This document shows, in pieces, positions 1-6,581 of a DNA stretch of 64,000 nt. Source of the stretch: Candidatus Neomarinimicrobiota bacterium (GTDB lineage Bacteria > Fidelibacterota > JAANXI01); assembly GCA_021734025.1 (NCBI GenBank), contig JAIPJS010000010.1:1-64000 (forward strand). The letters are read 5' to 3'. Made by a program: the position numbers and the translations under genes. Each line of letters opens with the position of its first letter. Positions within the stretch are counted from its first letter, which is position 1. The notes under the pieces were generated by a model. It was not told the DNA's origin, ran no database searches, and saw only the letters and a list, made by a program, of their open reading frames with translations.

Positions 1-74
1 CTCTGATATGACAGTTCGACCGCGTCCCGCTTGAATTGGGCAGTGAAGTGCCGGCGTGTGCTTGATATCTTCAT
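1..74 (-). CDS. IS3-family transposase OrfA, N-terminal fragment
   Basis: Only the first 24 codons are in the window. They start at an ATG at 74 on the minus strand, seven bases after a strong GAGGAGG. The peptide contains RRHFTAQFKRDAVEL, which matches the opening of the helix-turn-helix OrfA proteins of IS3-family transposons (the transposase_8 type). In the family OrfA binds the terminal repeats and is joined to the DDE integrase OrfB by frameshifting, but neither the rest of OrfA nor OrfB is visible here. Whether the copy is intact cannot be told. Confidence 0.7.
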   Translation of the reverse strand, partial: MKISSTRRHFTAQFKRDAVELSYQ

Positions 75-122
75 TGGACAACCTCCTCACAAGAAATATC
101 GCTCTTTTTGGGGTGTCCACCA
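1..122 (-). mobile_element. IS3-family insertion sequence, left end only (cut by window edge)
   Basis: The first 122 bases read on the minus strand as the start of an IS3-type element. The outer end begins TGGTGGACACCCC (minus strand, from about 122), which has the TG start typical of IS3-family terminal repeats. It is followed by a GAGGAGG ribosome binding site and an OrfA start codon. The rest of the element lies outside the window, so length, completeness and target duplication cannot be judged. The exact outer boundary is inferred from the TG end and the change of sequence character. Confidence 0.65.
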
Positions 123-205
123 AAACATAGCAACTCCACAATAGGGTCATTAGGGGGGGAATGGGTACTTCGAAATTGGCTATTGGTTATGCCTTGGTTG
201 GATAT

Positions 206-634
206 TTATTCCCCAAACCGCCGATGTTCCTTCAGCATACACCGGTTCATCACGACGGTCAATCCGGCGTTTTGCGCCTTTTGAGCGGCTTCTTCATGTA
301 CCACCTGCTCCTGGAGCCAGAGATATTTGGCGCCGATTTCGATGGCTTCGTCAACAACCGGCATCACGTATTCAGGGTTACGAAATACATTAACGGTTTT
401 TACCGGCTCCGGGACATCGATCAGGCTCGGATAGCAGGTTTCACCGAGCACCGAATCGTAATTGGGATTCACCGGAATAATTCTGTATCCCCGGGACTGC
501 AAATATTTTGATACGCCATAGCTCGGCCGATACGTCTTCTCAGACAGTCCCACCACCGCGATAGTTTCGGTTTCCTGCAGAATCTCCTGAATATCGTCAT
601 CCCTGGCAAAGTCGTTCATGGCCTGCTCCCGCAT
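206..634 (-). CDS. CoA-binding domain protein (YccU-like)
   Basis: A 142-residue protein made of one Rossmann-like CoA-binding domain. The glycine-containing nucleotide-binding segment AVVGLSEKTYRPSYGV is near residues 27-42, followed by the VNPNYDSVLGE strand-loop, then the C-terminal WLQEQ and VMNRCM segments usual in this small family. Family members resemble the CoA-binding domain of succinyl-CoA synthetase alpha subunits and bind CoA, but their physiological role is poorly known. Two starts are possible: ATG at 634 or ATG at 619; both have a G-rich Shine-Dalgarno at reasonable spacing, and the second begins closer to the conserved domain. It stands alone between the IS end and a repeat-bearing gap and diverges from the nuo operon. 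Confidence 0.85.
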   Translation of the reverse strand: MREQAMNDFARDDDIQEILQETETIAVVGLSEKTYRPSYGVSKYLQSRGYRIIPVNPNYDSVLGETCYPSLIDVPEPVKTVNVFRNPEYVMPVVDEAIEIGAKYLWLQEQVVHEEAAQKAQNAGLTVVMNRCMLKEHRRFGE

Positions 635-689
635 TAATTCCCTACCGTCTGTTAATTTGTTAAGTGTTTTTTAGAATCCAAAGGATTAA

Positions 690-768
690 GATAGTGTTAA
701 AGTGTTCGAGTGTTCGGGTGTTTAGGTTAAAAACCGTGTTGCAGTGTTATCGTGTTACTGTGTTAAAG
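690..768. repeat. Degenerate GTGTT array, period about 8-9
   Basis: About eight GTGTT words occur in two runs (about 692-725 and 735-766), spaced 8-9 bases and separated by variable A/C/G-containing fillers. The same word, on one strand or the other, recurs in the gaps at 5678-5759 and 33088-33185. It lies between divergent genes and encodes nothing obvious. Confidence 0.6.
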
Positions 769-1242
769 TAAAAACTGTCACGCGTGTTGCGTCCCAATTC
801 CGTTGTCTGTTGTGCAATGTATGTTTGTAGTTGCTGGTATAGGGGGTGATGACGCTTGTTGGGCTCGCTGATTCTCTTCCTAGCAATGCCTTCGTGGTCA
901 TATTTAGCTGTTTCTCGAATGAGAAATTTTGGTTTTGTTTTAAAAAGATAAGAATAGTTTGCCGAGGTGAATAGGAGTACGACTATGATTCAGCGCTATA
1001 TATACCACTCCTCCGACACTTCGCCATGACGAAGGAGCGGCGGATCCGCTGGTGTCCCTTATACCCTTTACCTCTTCCCCTATACCTTTATACCCAATTA
1101 CAAACCTCAACCTTTCCGGTCGGTATGCAAATACCTTCCGGGATTGTCGGGCGATAGTGCTTGACAATACTTCACCCCCACGGTATTTTTTCTCCGAATT
1201 TGACAGGATAGCAGACACGAGAATTCGCTAGGACACAACTGC
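769..1242. other. Gene-free region upstream of nuoA with low-complexity repeats
   Basis: No convincing gene is visible. The stretch holds a G/C-rich segment at about 1005-1055 with the partial inversion CTTCGCCATGACGAAGGAG, and a pyrimidine-rich run at about 1058-1105 repeating words like TATACCC and CCTATACC. Related TATACCC/GGGTATA words occur at about 33275 and 34093. The promoter of the nuo operon should lie here, but no box stands out. Confidence 0.4.
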
Positions 1243-1665
1243 ATGTATTTTAACTTTCTGACTGTTTTTTCATTCCTGATTATTGGTGCTGTGCTGCTAT
1301 CGGTATTACTCTATGTCGCCAAACTCCTTCGGCCGGAAAATCCCCAGTCTCAAAAATACGAAACCTACGAATGCGGCGAGGAAATCGAGGGGCCGTCCTG
1401 GGTTCAGTTTAATATCCGGTTTTATGTAATAGCACTTATTTTTATCATCTTTGATGTGGAAATCATTTTTCTCTTTCCCTGGGCTGTGGTATTTAAGAAC
1501 CTCGGCCTGTTCGCATTGATCGAAATGTTGGTTTTCATTGGAATTTTATTGGTTGGACTGGCCTATGCCTGGAAGCGAGGCGATCTGGAATGGGTACGGC
1601 TGAATCTGCCTTACGGCATCGGCCGGTATGCACGTCAATCTATGACGCTAATCGAAGAGGACTAA
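1243..1665 (+). CDS. nuoA: NADH-quinone oxidoreductase subunit A
   Basis: A 140-residue membrane subunit of respiratory complex I, normal in length for NuoA. It has three predicted membrane helices at about residues 6-26, 60-82 and 88-113. The long loop between helices 1 and 2 carries YECGEE with Cys44, the conserved loop cysteine near the quinone site. Helix 2 carries the conserved acidic FDVE motif at 70-73. In the complex it helps link the quinone-binding module to the proton-pumping arm. It is the first gene of an operon-like run; nuoB begins three bases after its stop codon. Confidence 0.97.
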   Translation: MYFNFLTVFSFLIIGAVLLSVLLYVAKLLRPENPQSQKYETYECGEEIEGPSWVQFNIRFYVIALIFIIFDVEIIFLFPWAVVFKNLGLFALIEMLVFIGILLVGLAYAWKRGDLEWVRLNLPYGIGRYARQSMTLIEED

Positions 1666-1668
1666 TCT

Positions 1669-2160
1669 GTGGGAGTGCTTGAACATAAATTCAACGATAA
1701 TGTCATCGTCGGCCAGATGGATAAACTCATCGGCTGGGCGCGGAGTAATTCCCCGTGGTATTTTCAGTTTGGGCTGGCTTGCTGCGCCATCGAGATGATG
1801 TCCACCGCTGCGGCGCGCCACGATTTCGATCGGTTCGGCGCTATGCCCCGGTCGTCACCCCGGCAGGCAGATGTGATGATCGTGGCCGGCACCGTAACCA
1901 TGAAGATGGGGCTGCGTGTCAGACGTCTCTGGGAGCAGATGGCCGATCCCAAGTATGTAATTTCCATGGGCAGCTGCGCCACTTCCGGCGGCCCGTACTG
2001 GCAGCACGGCTACCACGTGCTGAAGGGTGTGGATCTTGTAGTCCCTGTGGATGTGTACGTTCCCGGTTGTCCACCGCGGCCGGAAGCGCTGCTGGAGGGC
2101 CTGATGAAGCTCCAGGAAAAAATTAAAAAGCAGAAAACACTGGCCAAAGTCGAAGAGTAA
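1669..2160 (+). CDS. nuoB: NADH-quinone oxidoreductase subunit B
   Basis: A 163-residue iron-sulfur subunit that holds cluster N2, the last electron carrier before quinone. The expected four cysteine ligands are visible: the pair Cys38-Cys39 in [10 protein letters not shown], Cys103 in [11 protein letters not shown] and Cys134 in [10 protein letters not shown]. Translation starts at GTG 1669, three bases after the nuoA stop, and ends immediately before the ATG of nuoC, so the genes are almost certainly co-translated. The protein is peripheral and sits on the cytoplasmic face, docked to NuoD and NuoH. Confidence 0.97.
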   Translation: MGVLEHKFNDNVIVGQMDKLIGWARSNSPWYFQFGLACCAIEMMSTAAARHDFDRFGAMPRSSPRQADVMIVAGTVTMKMGLRVRRLWEQMADPKYVISMGSCATSGGPYWQHGYHVLKGVDLVVPVDVYVPGCPPRPEALLEGLMKLQEKIKKQKTLAKVEE

Positions 2161-2670
2161 ATGACCCGCAACGAAATCTACACCCGACTAATCGACCAGT
2201 TCGGCGAAGAACCGTTCGACAAAAGCGACGAAGAATTTAATGAGTTTATCGCTGTTGATACGGGACAGTGGTACCAGGTTGCGAAATTTCTCCATAATGA
2301 TCCCGATCTCTATTTTGATTCGCTGATGTGCATAACCGGGGTAGACCTCGGTCCCAAAGATGACGTTATGGAGGTAGTCTACGATCTGCATTCCATGCGG
2401 CATCTCCACAAAATCACCATTAAAGTTATTGGTCCCAGGGAAGAAGAATTCCGGGTCCCGTCCGTTGAATCTATCTGGCGGATTGCCGACTGGCACGAGC
2501 GGGAGATATACGACCTGTTCGGTATCCTCTTCGATGGCCACAGGAATTTACGGCGGCTGCTGCTACCGGACGACTGGGAAGGACATCCGCTCCGCAAAGA
2601 TTACGAAGTCCAGGAATATTATCACGGTATCCGCGTACCGAAAATTAAACCGAAAAAGCTGACACCCTAG
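2161..2670 (+). CDS. nuoC: NADH-quinone oxidoreductase subunit C
   Basis: A 169-residue subunit of the connecting arm of complex I (30 kDa family). The C-terminal signature is clear: HEREIYDLFGILFDGH followed by LRRLLLPDDWEGHPLRKDY, the block that distinguishes NuoC. It carries no cofactor in known complexes and scaffolds NuoD and NuoB. The ATG directly follows the nuoB stop and the nuoD ATG directly follows its own stop. NuoC and NuoD are separate proteins here, unlike the fused NuoCD of enterobacteria. Confidence 0.96.
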   Translation: MTRNEIYTRLIDQFGEEPFDKSDEEFNEFIAVDTGQWYQVAKFLHNDPDLYFDSLMCITGVDLGPKDDVMEVVYDLHSMRHLHKITIKVIGPREEEFRVPSVESIWRIADWHEREIYDLFGILFDGHRNLRRLLLPDDWEGHPLRKDYEVQEYYHGIRVPKIKPKKLTP

Positions 2671-3792
2671 ATGCGCGACCTCCGAACCGAAGAAATGACC
2701 ATCAATATGGGGCCACAGCACCCCAGCACACATGGTGTGCTGCGACTGAAGCTCCGGACTGACGGGGAAGTGGTGACCAGTATCCAGCCAGTGCTCGGCT
2801 ATCTGCACCGCTGCTTTGAGAAACACGCGGAAAATCTGGAGTATCCCGGCGTTATACCGTTCGTGGACCGTTGCGATTATCTGGCATCAATGAATAACGA
2901 TCACGGCTATTCCATGGCTGTGGAAAAACTGTTGGGCATTGAAGTAGCGGAGCGCGTCGAGTATCTCCGGATTATTTTTGCCGAACTCCAACGGATTGCC
3001 AGTCATCTGGTGGCATTTGGTACCTTTGGCCTCGATGTCGGAGCCTTTACGCCGTTTCTCTACGCCTTTCGCGAACGGGAGATGATCCTGGACTTGTTTG
3101 AGATGACCTGTGGTGCGCGGCTGCTATACAACTACATTTGGATTGGCGGACTCTCGCATGATATCCCAGAGGGATTCGTGGAAAAAACTTATGAATTTCT
3201 GGATCACTTTGAGCCGCAGATTAAGGAGTACAATGACCTCCTGACTAATAACAAGATCTTTATCGAGCGAACGGCCGATGTAGGGGTATTGCCGCAGGAT
3301 GTGGCTATCAGCTACGGCGTCACCGGGCCGCAGCTCCGGGCATCCGGCGTGGATTGGGATCTCCGGCGGGATGAGCCGTACAGTATCTATGACCGGTTCG
3401 ACTGGAACGTAGCGACTGGCGTTGATGACGTTGGCGTGCTTGGCGACTGCTGGAACCGCTATTACGTGAAAATTCTGGAGATGCAGGAGAGCGCCAAGAT
3501 TATCCGGCAGGCGCTGGATCAGCTCCCGGTGGAGGGGGACGTACAGGAGGCGATACCCCGGAAAATTCGTCCGCCGAAGGGGTCGCTCTATTTTCGGAGC
3601 GAAAATCCCCGGGGGGAACTGGGATATTACATCGTAAGTGACGGCAAGACCAAGCCGTTCCGCGTAAAGATGCGCTCACCGGCGCTGCACAACCTGAGTG
3701 TTATCGACGAGATCGGCAGTGGCTGGCTGGTGGCAGATGTTGTAGCCATTCTCGGAAGTCTGGATATCGTACTTGGGGAGATCGACAGGTAG
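2671..3792 (+). CDS. nuoD: NADH-quinone oxidoreductase subunit D
   Basis: A 373-residue 49 kDa-type subunit, related to the large subunit of NiFe hydrogenases but without its metal-ligand cysteines. The N-terminal MGPQHPSTHGV at residues 13-23 contains the conserved histidines lining the quinone cavity. Other hallmarks are LGYLHRCFEK, FVDRCDYLASM and the C-terminal SGWLVADVVAILGSLDIVLGE. With NuoB and NuoH it forms the quinone-reduction site. Its length is slightly under the usual 390-400 residues because of a short N-terminus. Confidence 0.97.
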   Translation: MRDLRTEEMTINMGPQHPSTHGVLRLKLRTDGEVVTSIQPVLGYLHRCFEKHAENLEYPGVIPFVDRCDYLASMNNDHGYSMAVEKLLGIEVAERVEYLRIIFAELQRIASHLVAFGTFGLDVGAFTPFLYAFREREMILDLFEMTCGARLLYNYIWIGGLSHDIPEGFVEKTYEFLDHFEPQIKEYNDLLTNNKIFIERTADVGVLPQDVAISYGVTGPQLRASGVDWDLRRDEPYSIYDRFDWNVATGVDDVGVLGDCWNRYYVKILEMQESAKIIRQALDQLPVEGDVQEAIPRKIRPPKGSLYFRSENPRGELGYYIVSDGKTKPFRVKMRSPALHNLSVIDEIGSGWLVADVVAILGSLDIVLGEIDR

Positions 3793-3795
3793 ATC

Positions 3796-4848
3796 ATGGA
3801 CGCACTTATTACATTTTTTCAGGATCTCGGGATGGCCACAGGATGGGCTTCGGTGGTTTCCATTCTGCTCTACACGTTATTTGTTTTTGGCTTTATTGCT
3901 ATTTTTGTACTGGTTGCCGTCTACCTGGAACGAAAGATTTCCGGACACATGCAGGATCGGCTTGGCCCGATGCGCGTCGGCTTCCACGGGATTCTACAGA
4001 CTCTTGCGGATACCCTGAAACTGCTTTTGAAGGAAGATATCATCCCGGCCAACGCCAACCGGCTGCTCTTTATCCTTGCGCCGTTCGTTCTGTTCCTTGG
4101 AACATTTATGGTCTTCGTAGCGCTGCCATTCGGGCCGGGGGCAATCGGTGCCGACCTGAATGTCGGGCTGTTCTATATCATTGCTATCTCCTCTCTGGTG
4201 GTCATCGGGATTATTATGGCGGGCTACTCGTCCAATAACAAATGGTCGCTGTACGGCGGAATGCGTGCCGCAGCACAGATCGTGAGTTACGAGATTCCGG
4301 TTGGGCTCTCGTTGCTTATCGGCGTGATGATGACCGGCACCCTGAGTATCACCGGAATTGTTACGGCGCAGGAGGCTGGCATCGGAGGGCTCAGCGGGAT
4401 CCTTGGATGGAATTTTATTCAAAACCCGTTCGCGTTTATCGCCTTTTTTATCTACCTGGTAGCCGGTACGGCGGAAGCCAACCGGACGCCGTTCGATCTG
4501 CCGGAGGCAGAGTCCGAACTTGTTGCCGGTGCCTTCACCGAATATTCCGGCATGCGCTGGGCGTTCTTTTTCCTGGCGGAATACGCCAATATGTGGATTG
4601 TGGCCATTCTGGCCACCGTGGTATTTCTCGGCGGATGGCATTCCCCCATTCCGGGCGATACGTTTATCCCGGGATTCGTCTGGCTTTTTCTGAAGGCATT
4701 TGGTGTTATCTTTGTCCAGATGTGGGCGCGGTGGACGTTTCCCCGTCTGCGCGTGGATCAACTCATGGTCACCTGCTGGAAGTATCTGACTCCGATCGCG
4801 TTTGTAAATATCATCGGAGTGGGGCTCTGGCTGGTGCTGATAGGATAA
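3796..4848 (+). CDS. nuoH: NADH-quinone oxidoreductase subunit H
   Basis: A 350-residue membrane subunit with about eight helices that anchors the peripheral arm and forms part of the quinone tunnel. Diagnostic segments are YLERKISGHMQDRLGPMRVG in the first cytoplasmic loop and the acidic motif RTPFDLPEAESELVAG, both conserved throughout the family. The length matches typical bacterial NuoH. It begins three bases after the nuoD stop. In a standard operon nuoE, nuoF and nuoG would lie between nuoD and nuoH; here they are missing. Confidence 0.97.
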   Translation: MDALITFFQDLGMATGWASVVSILLYTLFVFGFIAIFVLVAVYLERKISGHMQDRLGPMRVGFHGILQTLADTLKLLLKEDIIPANANRLLFILAPFVLFLGTFMVFVALPFGPGAIGADLNVGLFYIIAISSLVVIGIIMAGYSSNNKWSLYGGMRAAAQIVSYEIPVGLSLLIGVMMTGTLSITGIVTAQEAGIGGLSGILGWNFIQNPFAFIAFFIYLVAGTAEANRTPFDLPEAESELVAGAFTEYSGMRWAFFFLAEYANMWIVAILATVVFLGGWHSPIPGDTFIPGFVWLFLKAFGVIFVQMWARWTFPRLRVDQLMVTCWKYLTPIAFVNIIGVGLWLVLIG

Positions 4849-4868
4849 TTCAAAACTTACATAAATAA

Positions 4869-5456
4869 ATGAAACAATATTTTTCAAATATAAAAGACGC
4901 GGTTGTGACCACGGCCATCGGGTTCGGGGTGACGTTTCGCCATCTCTTCACCCGGTCGGTGACGCTGCAGTACCCGGACGAGCGATGGGATATTCCCGAG
5001 CGCTCCCGGATGCGGTTGCACATGGACTGGGAGGACTGTATCGGCTGCTATAAGTGTGCCAGGGCCTGCCCTGTGGACTGTATTCACATCACGACCACCA
5101 AGGTGCCCAAGGATTTTGATCAGCTGGGCGAAACCAAAAACGGTACCAGCAAGCGGCTTCTGGTGGAACAGTTTGACATCGACATGTCCGAATGCATGTA
5201 CTGTGCCCTCTGCGTCTATCCCTGTCCGGAAGACTGTCTCTACATGACGCGGGAATACGAATTCTCCGTCTACGACCGTGACGAACTGATCTACGACTTC
5301 GCTCTGGTGCCGGAGCAGCTGAAGGAAGACGCCTACGAGGCCATCGAAGAAGAGAAACAAAGGAAAGAAGAAGCCCGCCGGCGGAAGAAAGCCGAGCGCG
5401 AGGCGAAGAAGGCGCGGGAAGCGGAGGACTCAGACAATTCGGATGAGGAGGAATAG
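4869..5456 (+). CDS. nuoI: NADH-quinone oxidoreductase subunit I (2x 4Fe-4S)
   Basis: A 195-residue ferredoxin-like subunit carrying clusters N6a and N6b that hand electrons to NuoB. Two CxxCxxCxxxCP sets are visible: Cys57/60/63/67 in CIGCYKCARACP and Cys109/112/115/119 in CMYCALCVYPCP. The N-terminus has the membrane-associated helix expected for NuoI. An unusual feature is the last 45 or so residues, a highly charged Lys/Arg/Glu-rich tail ending in a run of acidic residues, likely helical and not part of the conserved fold. A 303-base repeat island separates it from nuoJ. Confidence 0.96.
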   Translation: MKQYFSNIKDAVVTTAIGFGVTFRHLFTRSVTLQYPDERWDIPERSRMRLHMDWEDCIGCYKCARACPVDCIHITTTKVPKDFDQLGETKNGTSKRLLVEQFDIDMSECMYCALCVYPCPEDCLYMTREYEFSVYDRDELIYDFALVPEQLKEDAYEAIEEEKQRKEEARRRKKAEREAKKAREAEDSDNSDEEE

Positions 5457-5759
5457 AACGCGGGTTTACGCGGAAGCAACGAATTTATACAGATAGAAGA
5501 TAAAAACTTTACCGCAGAGGCACAGAGGCCGCAGAGAAAAACAAATTTATTGGCCGCGAAGAACGCAAAGAAGACGCGAAAACGGAACTGGATTTTAACA
5601 ACAAACAACTAACGACGAACAACCAAAAAAGCTATTAAGGTTACGATTAGGAATAAGATTAAGAAATGACAGAACTCGAACACATTAACACACAAACACC
5701 GTAACACGGTTTTATAATTTTATAACTCAAACACATGAAGACCGGAACACTCTAACACT
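5457..5759. repeat. Repeat island between nuoI and nuoJ
   Basis: This gap inside the nuo cluster carries two kinds of repeats. At about 5511-5582 there are degenerate repeats of the CGCAGAG / GCAGAGG / CGCGAAGAACGCAAAG type, a composition seen in dispersed intergenic repeats of many genomes; a short related piece (GGAGACGCAGAGAGC) is at about 16741-16755. At 5678-5759 the word AACAC, complement of GTGTT, recurs about seven times with a spacing near 8 in its first run, ending directly at the nuoJ start codon. No gene is seen. Confidence 0.6.
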
Positions 5760-6266
5760 ATGCTTGGCGAAATAATCTTTTACATCTTTGTCGGAATCAC
5801 CGTGCTCTCCGCCGGAGTAGTGGTGTTCAGCCCGAAGCTGATCTATTCCGTATTTGCGCTGTTGGGGACGTTTTTCGGTGTGGCCGGGCTGTACGTCTTT
5901 CTCGAGGCCGATTTCCTGGCGGCGGTACAGCTGCTGATTTATGTCGGCGGTGTGCTGGTACTGTTGTTGTTTGGGGTGATGCTGACTAACCGGATTGCGG
6001 ATATTAATATTTCACAGGGGAATACCAACCGGATCGTTGGCGGCGTGGCATCGCTGGGCGTACTGCTGATTTTGGGATATGTTCTGTTGACTACGGTCTG
6101 GAATCCGGTGGCAACACAGGAGATTGACGAGACTGTCGGCACCATCGGTGAACTGCTGATGACCCGATGGCTGTTGCCGTTCGAGGTGGCGTCGTTATTA
6201 TTGCTGGCGGCACTGGTGGGCGCTGCCATGCTGGCCCGTCGAAGCGGGGAAGGGGAGAGCGTATGA
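5760..6266 (+). CDS. nuoJ: NADH-quinone oxidoreductase subunit J
   Basis: A 168-residue integral membrane subunit with about five helices, the right size and hydrophobic pattern for NuoJ. The segment LEADFLAAVQLLIYVGGVLVL around residues 48-68 contains the conserved helix 3 (pi-bulge helix) with its acidic and tyrosine residues. It sits between the quinone module and NuoK. The start codon directly follows an AACAC repeat array and no Shine-Dalgarno is visible, so translation initiation here is unusual for the cluster. Its stop overlaps the nuoK start (ATGA). Confidence 0.94.
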   Translation: MLGEIIFYIFVGITVLSAGVVVFSPKLIYSVFALLGTFFGVAGLYVFLEADFLAAVQLLIYVGGVLVLLLFGVMLTNRIADINISQGNTNRIVGGVASLGVLLILGYVLLTTVWNPVATQEIDETVGTIGELLMTRWLLPFEVASLLLLAALVGAAMLARRSGEGESV

Positions 6267-6568
6267 CGCATCTGGAAGTCTACCTCGTGGTGAGCGCCAT
6301 CCTCTTTTCGCTGGGACTGTTCGCGGTGATCTCGCGCCGGAATGCTATCGCTGTCCTCATGGGTATCGAGCTGATTCTGAACGCCGCTAACATCAACTTC
6401 GTAGCGTTTGCCAAATTTTCTTCGGTTACGCTTGACGGCCATATCTTTGCCATCTTTGTGATTATCATGGCAGCGGCTGAGGCGGCTGTTGCGCTGGCCA
6501 TCGTATTGAACATCTATAATAATTATAAGACGATTAACGTTGACGAAGCATCATCGCTGCGAGGGTAA
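6263..6568 (+). CDS. nuoK: NADH-quinone oxidoreductase subunit K
   Basis: A 101-residue subunit with three membrane helices, the standard NuoK length. The conserved glutamates of proton transfer are visible in GIELILNAANINFVAF (helix 2) and in IIMAAAEAAVALAIVL (helix 3). The start was placed at ATG 6263, inside the nuoJ stop (ATGA overlap) and after GGGGAGAGC, because the longer upstream extension is an out-of-frame reading of nuoJ. The protein is homologous to MnhC/MrpC of Na+/H+ antiporters. It is followed by nuoL after 13 bases. Confidence 0.95.
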   Translation: MTHLEVYLVVSAILFSLGLFAVISRRNAIAVLMGIELILNAANINFVAFAKFSSVTLDGHIFAIFVIIMAAAEAAVALAIVLNIYNNYKTINVDEASSLRG

Positions 6569-6581
6569 TTAGAGACTGATT

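Noticed and set aside
690-768. CRISPR array
   Set aside because: The GTGTT repeats are only five bases with spacers of 3-4 bases; no CRISPR-length repeats and no cas genes are present.
940-1218. 92-codon minus-strand gene upstream of nuoA
   Set aside because: Composition is of low-complexity repeat sequence, no ribosome binding site or family resemblance is seen, and it overlaps the pyrimidine-rich repeat region.
3994-4887. 297-codon minus-strand reading opposite nuoH
   Set aside because: It is antisense to the clearly coding, strongly conserved nuoH and shows a polar, repeat-free composition typical of complement shadows.
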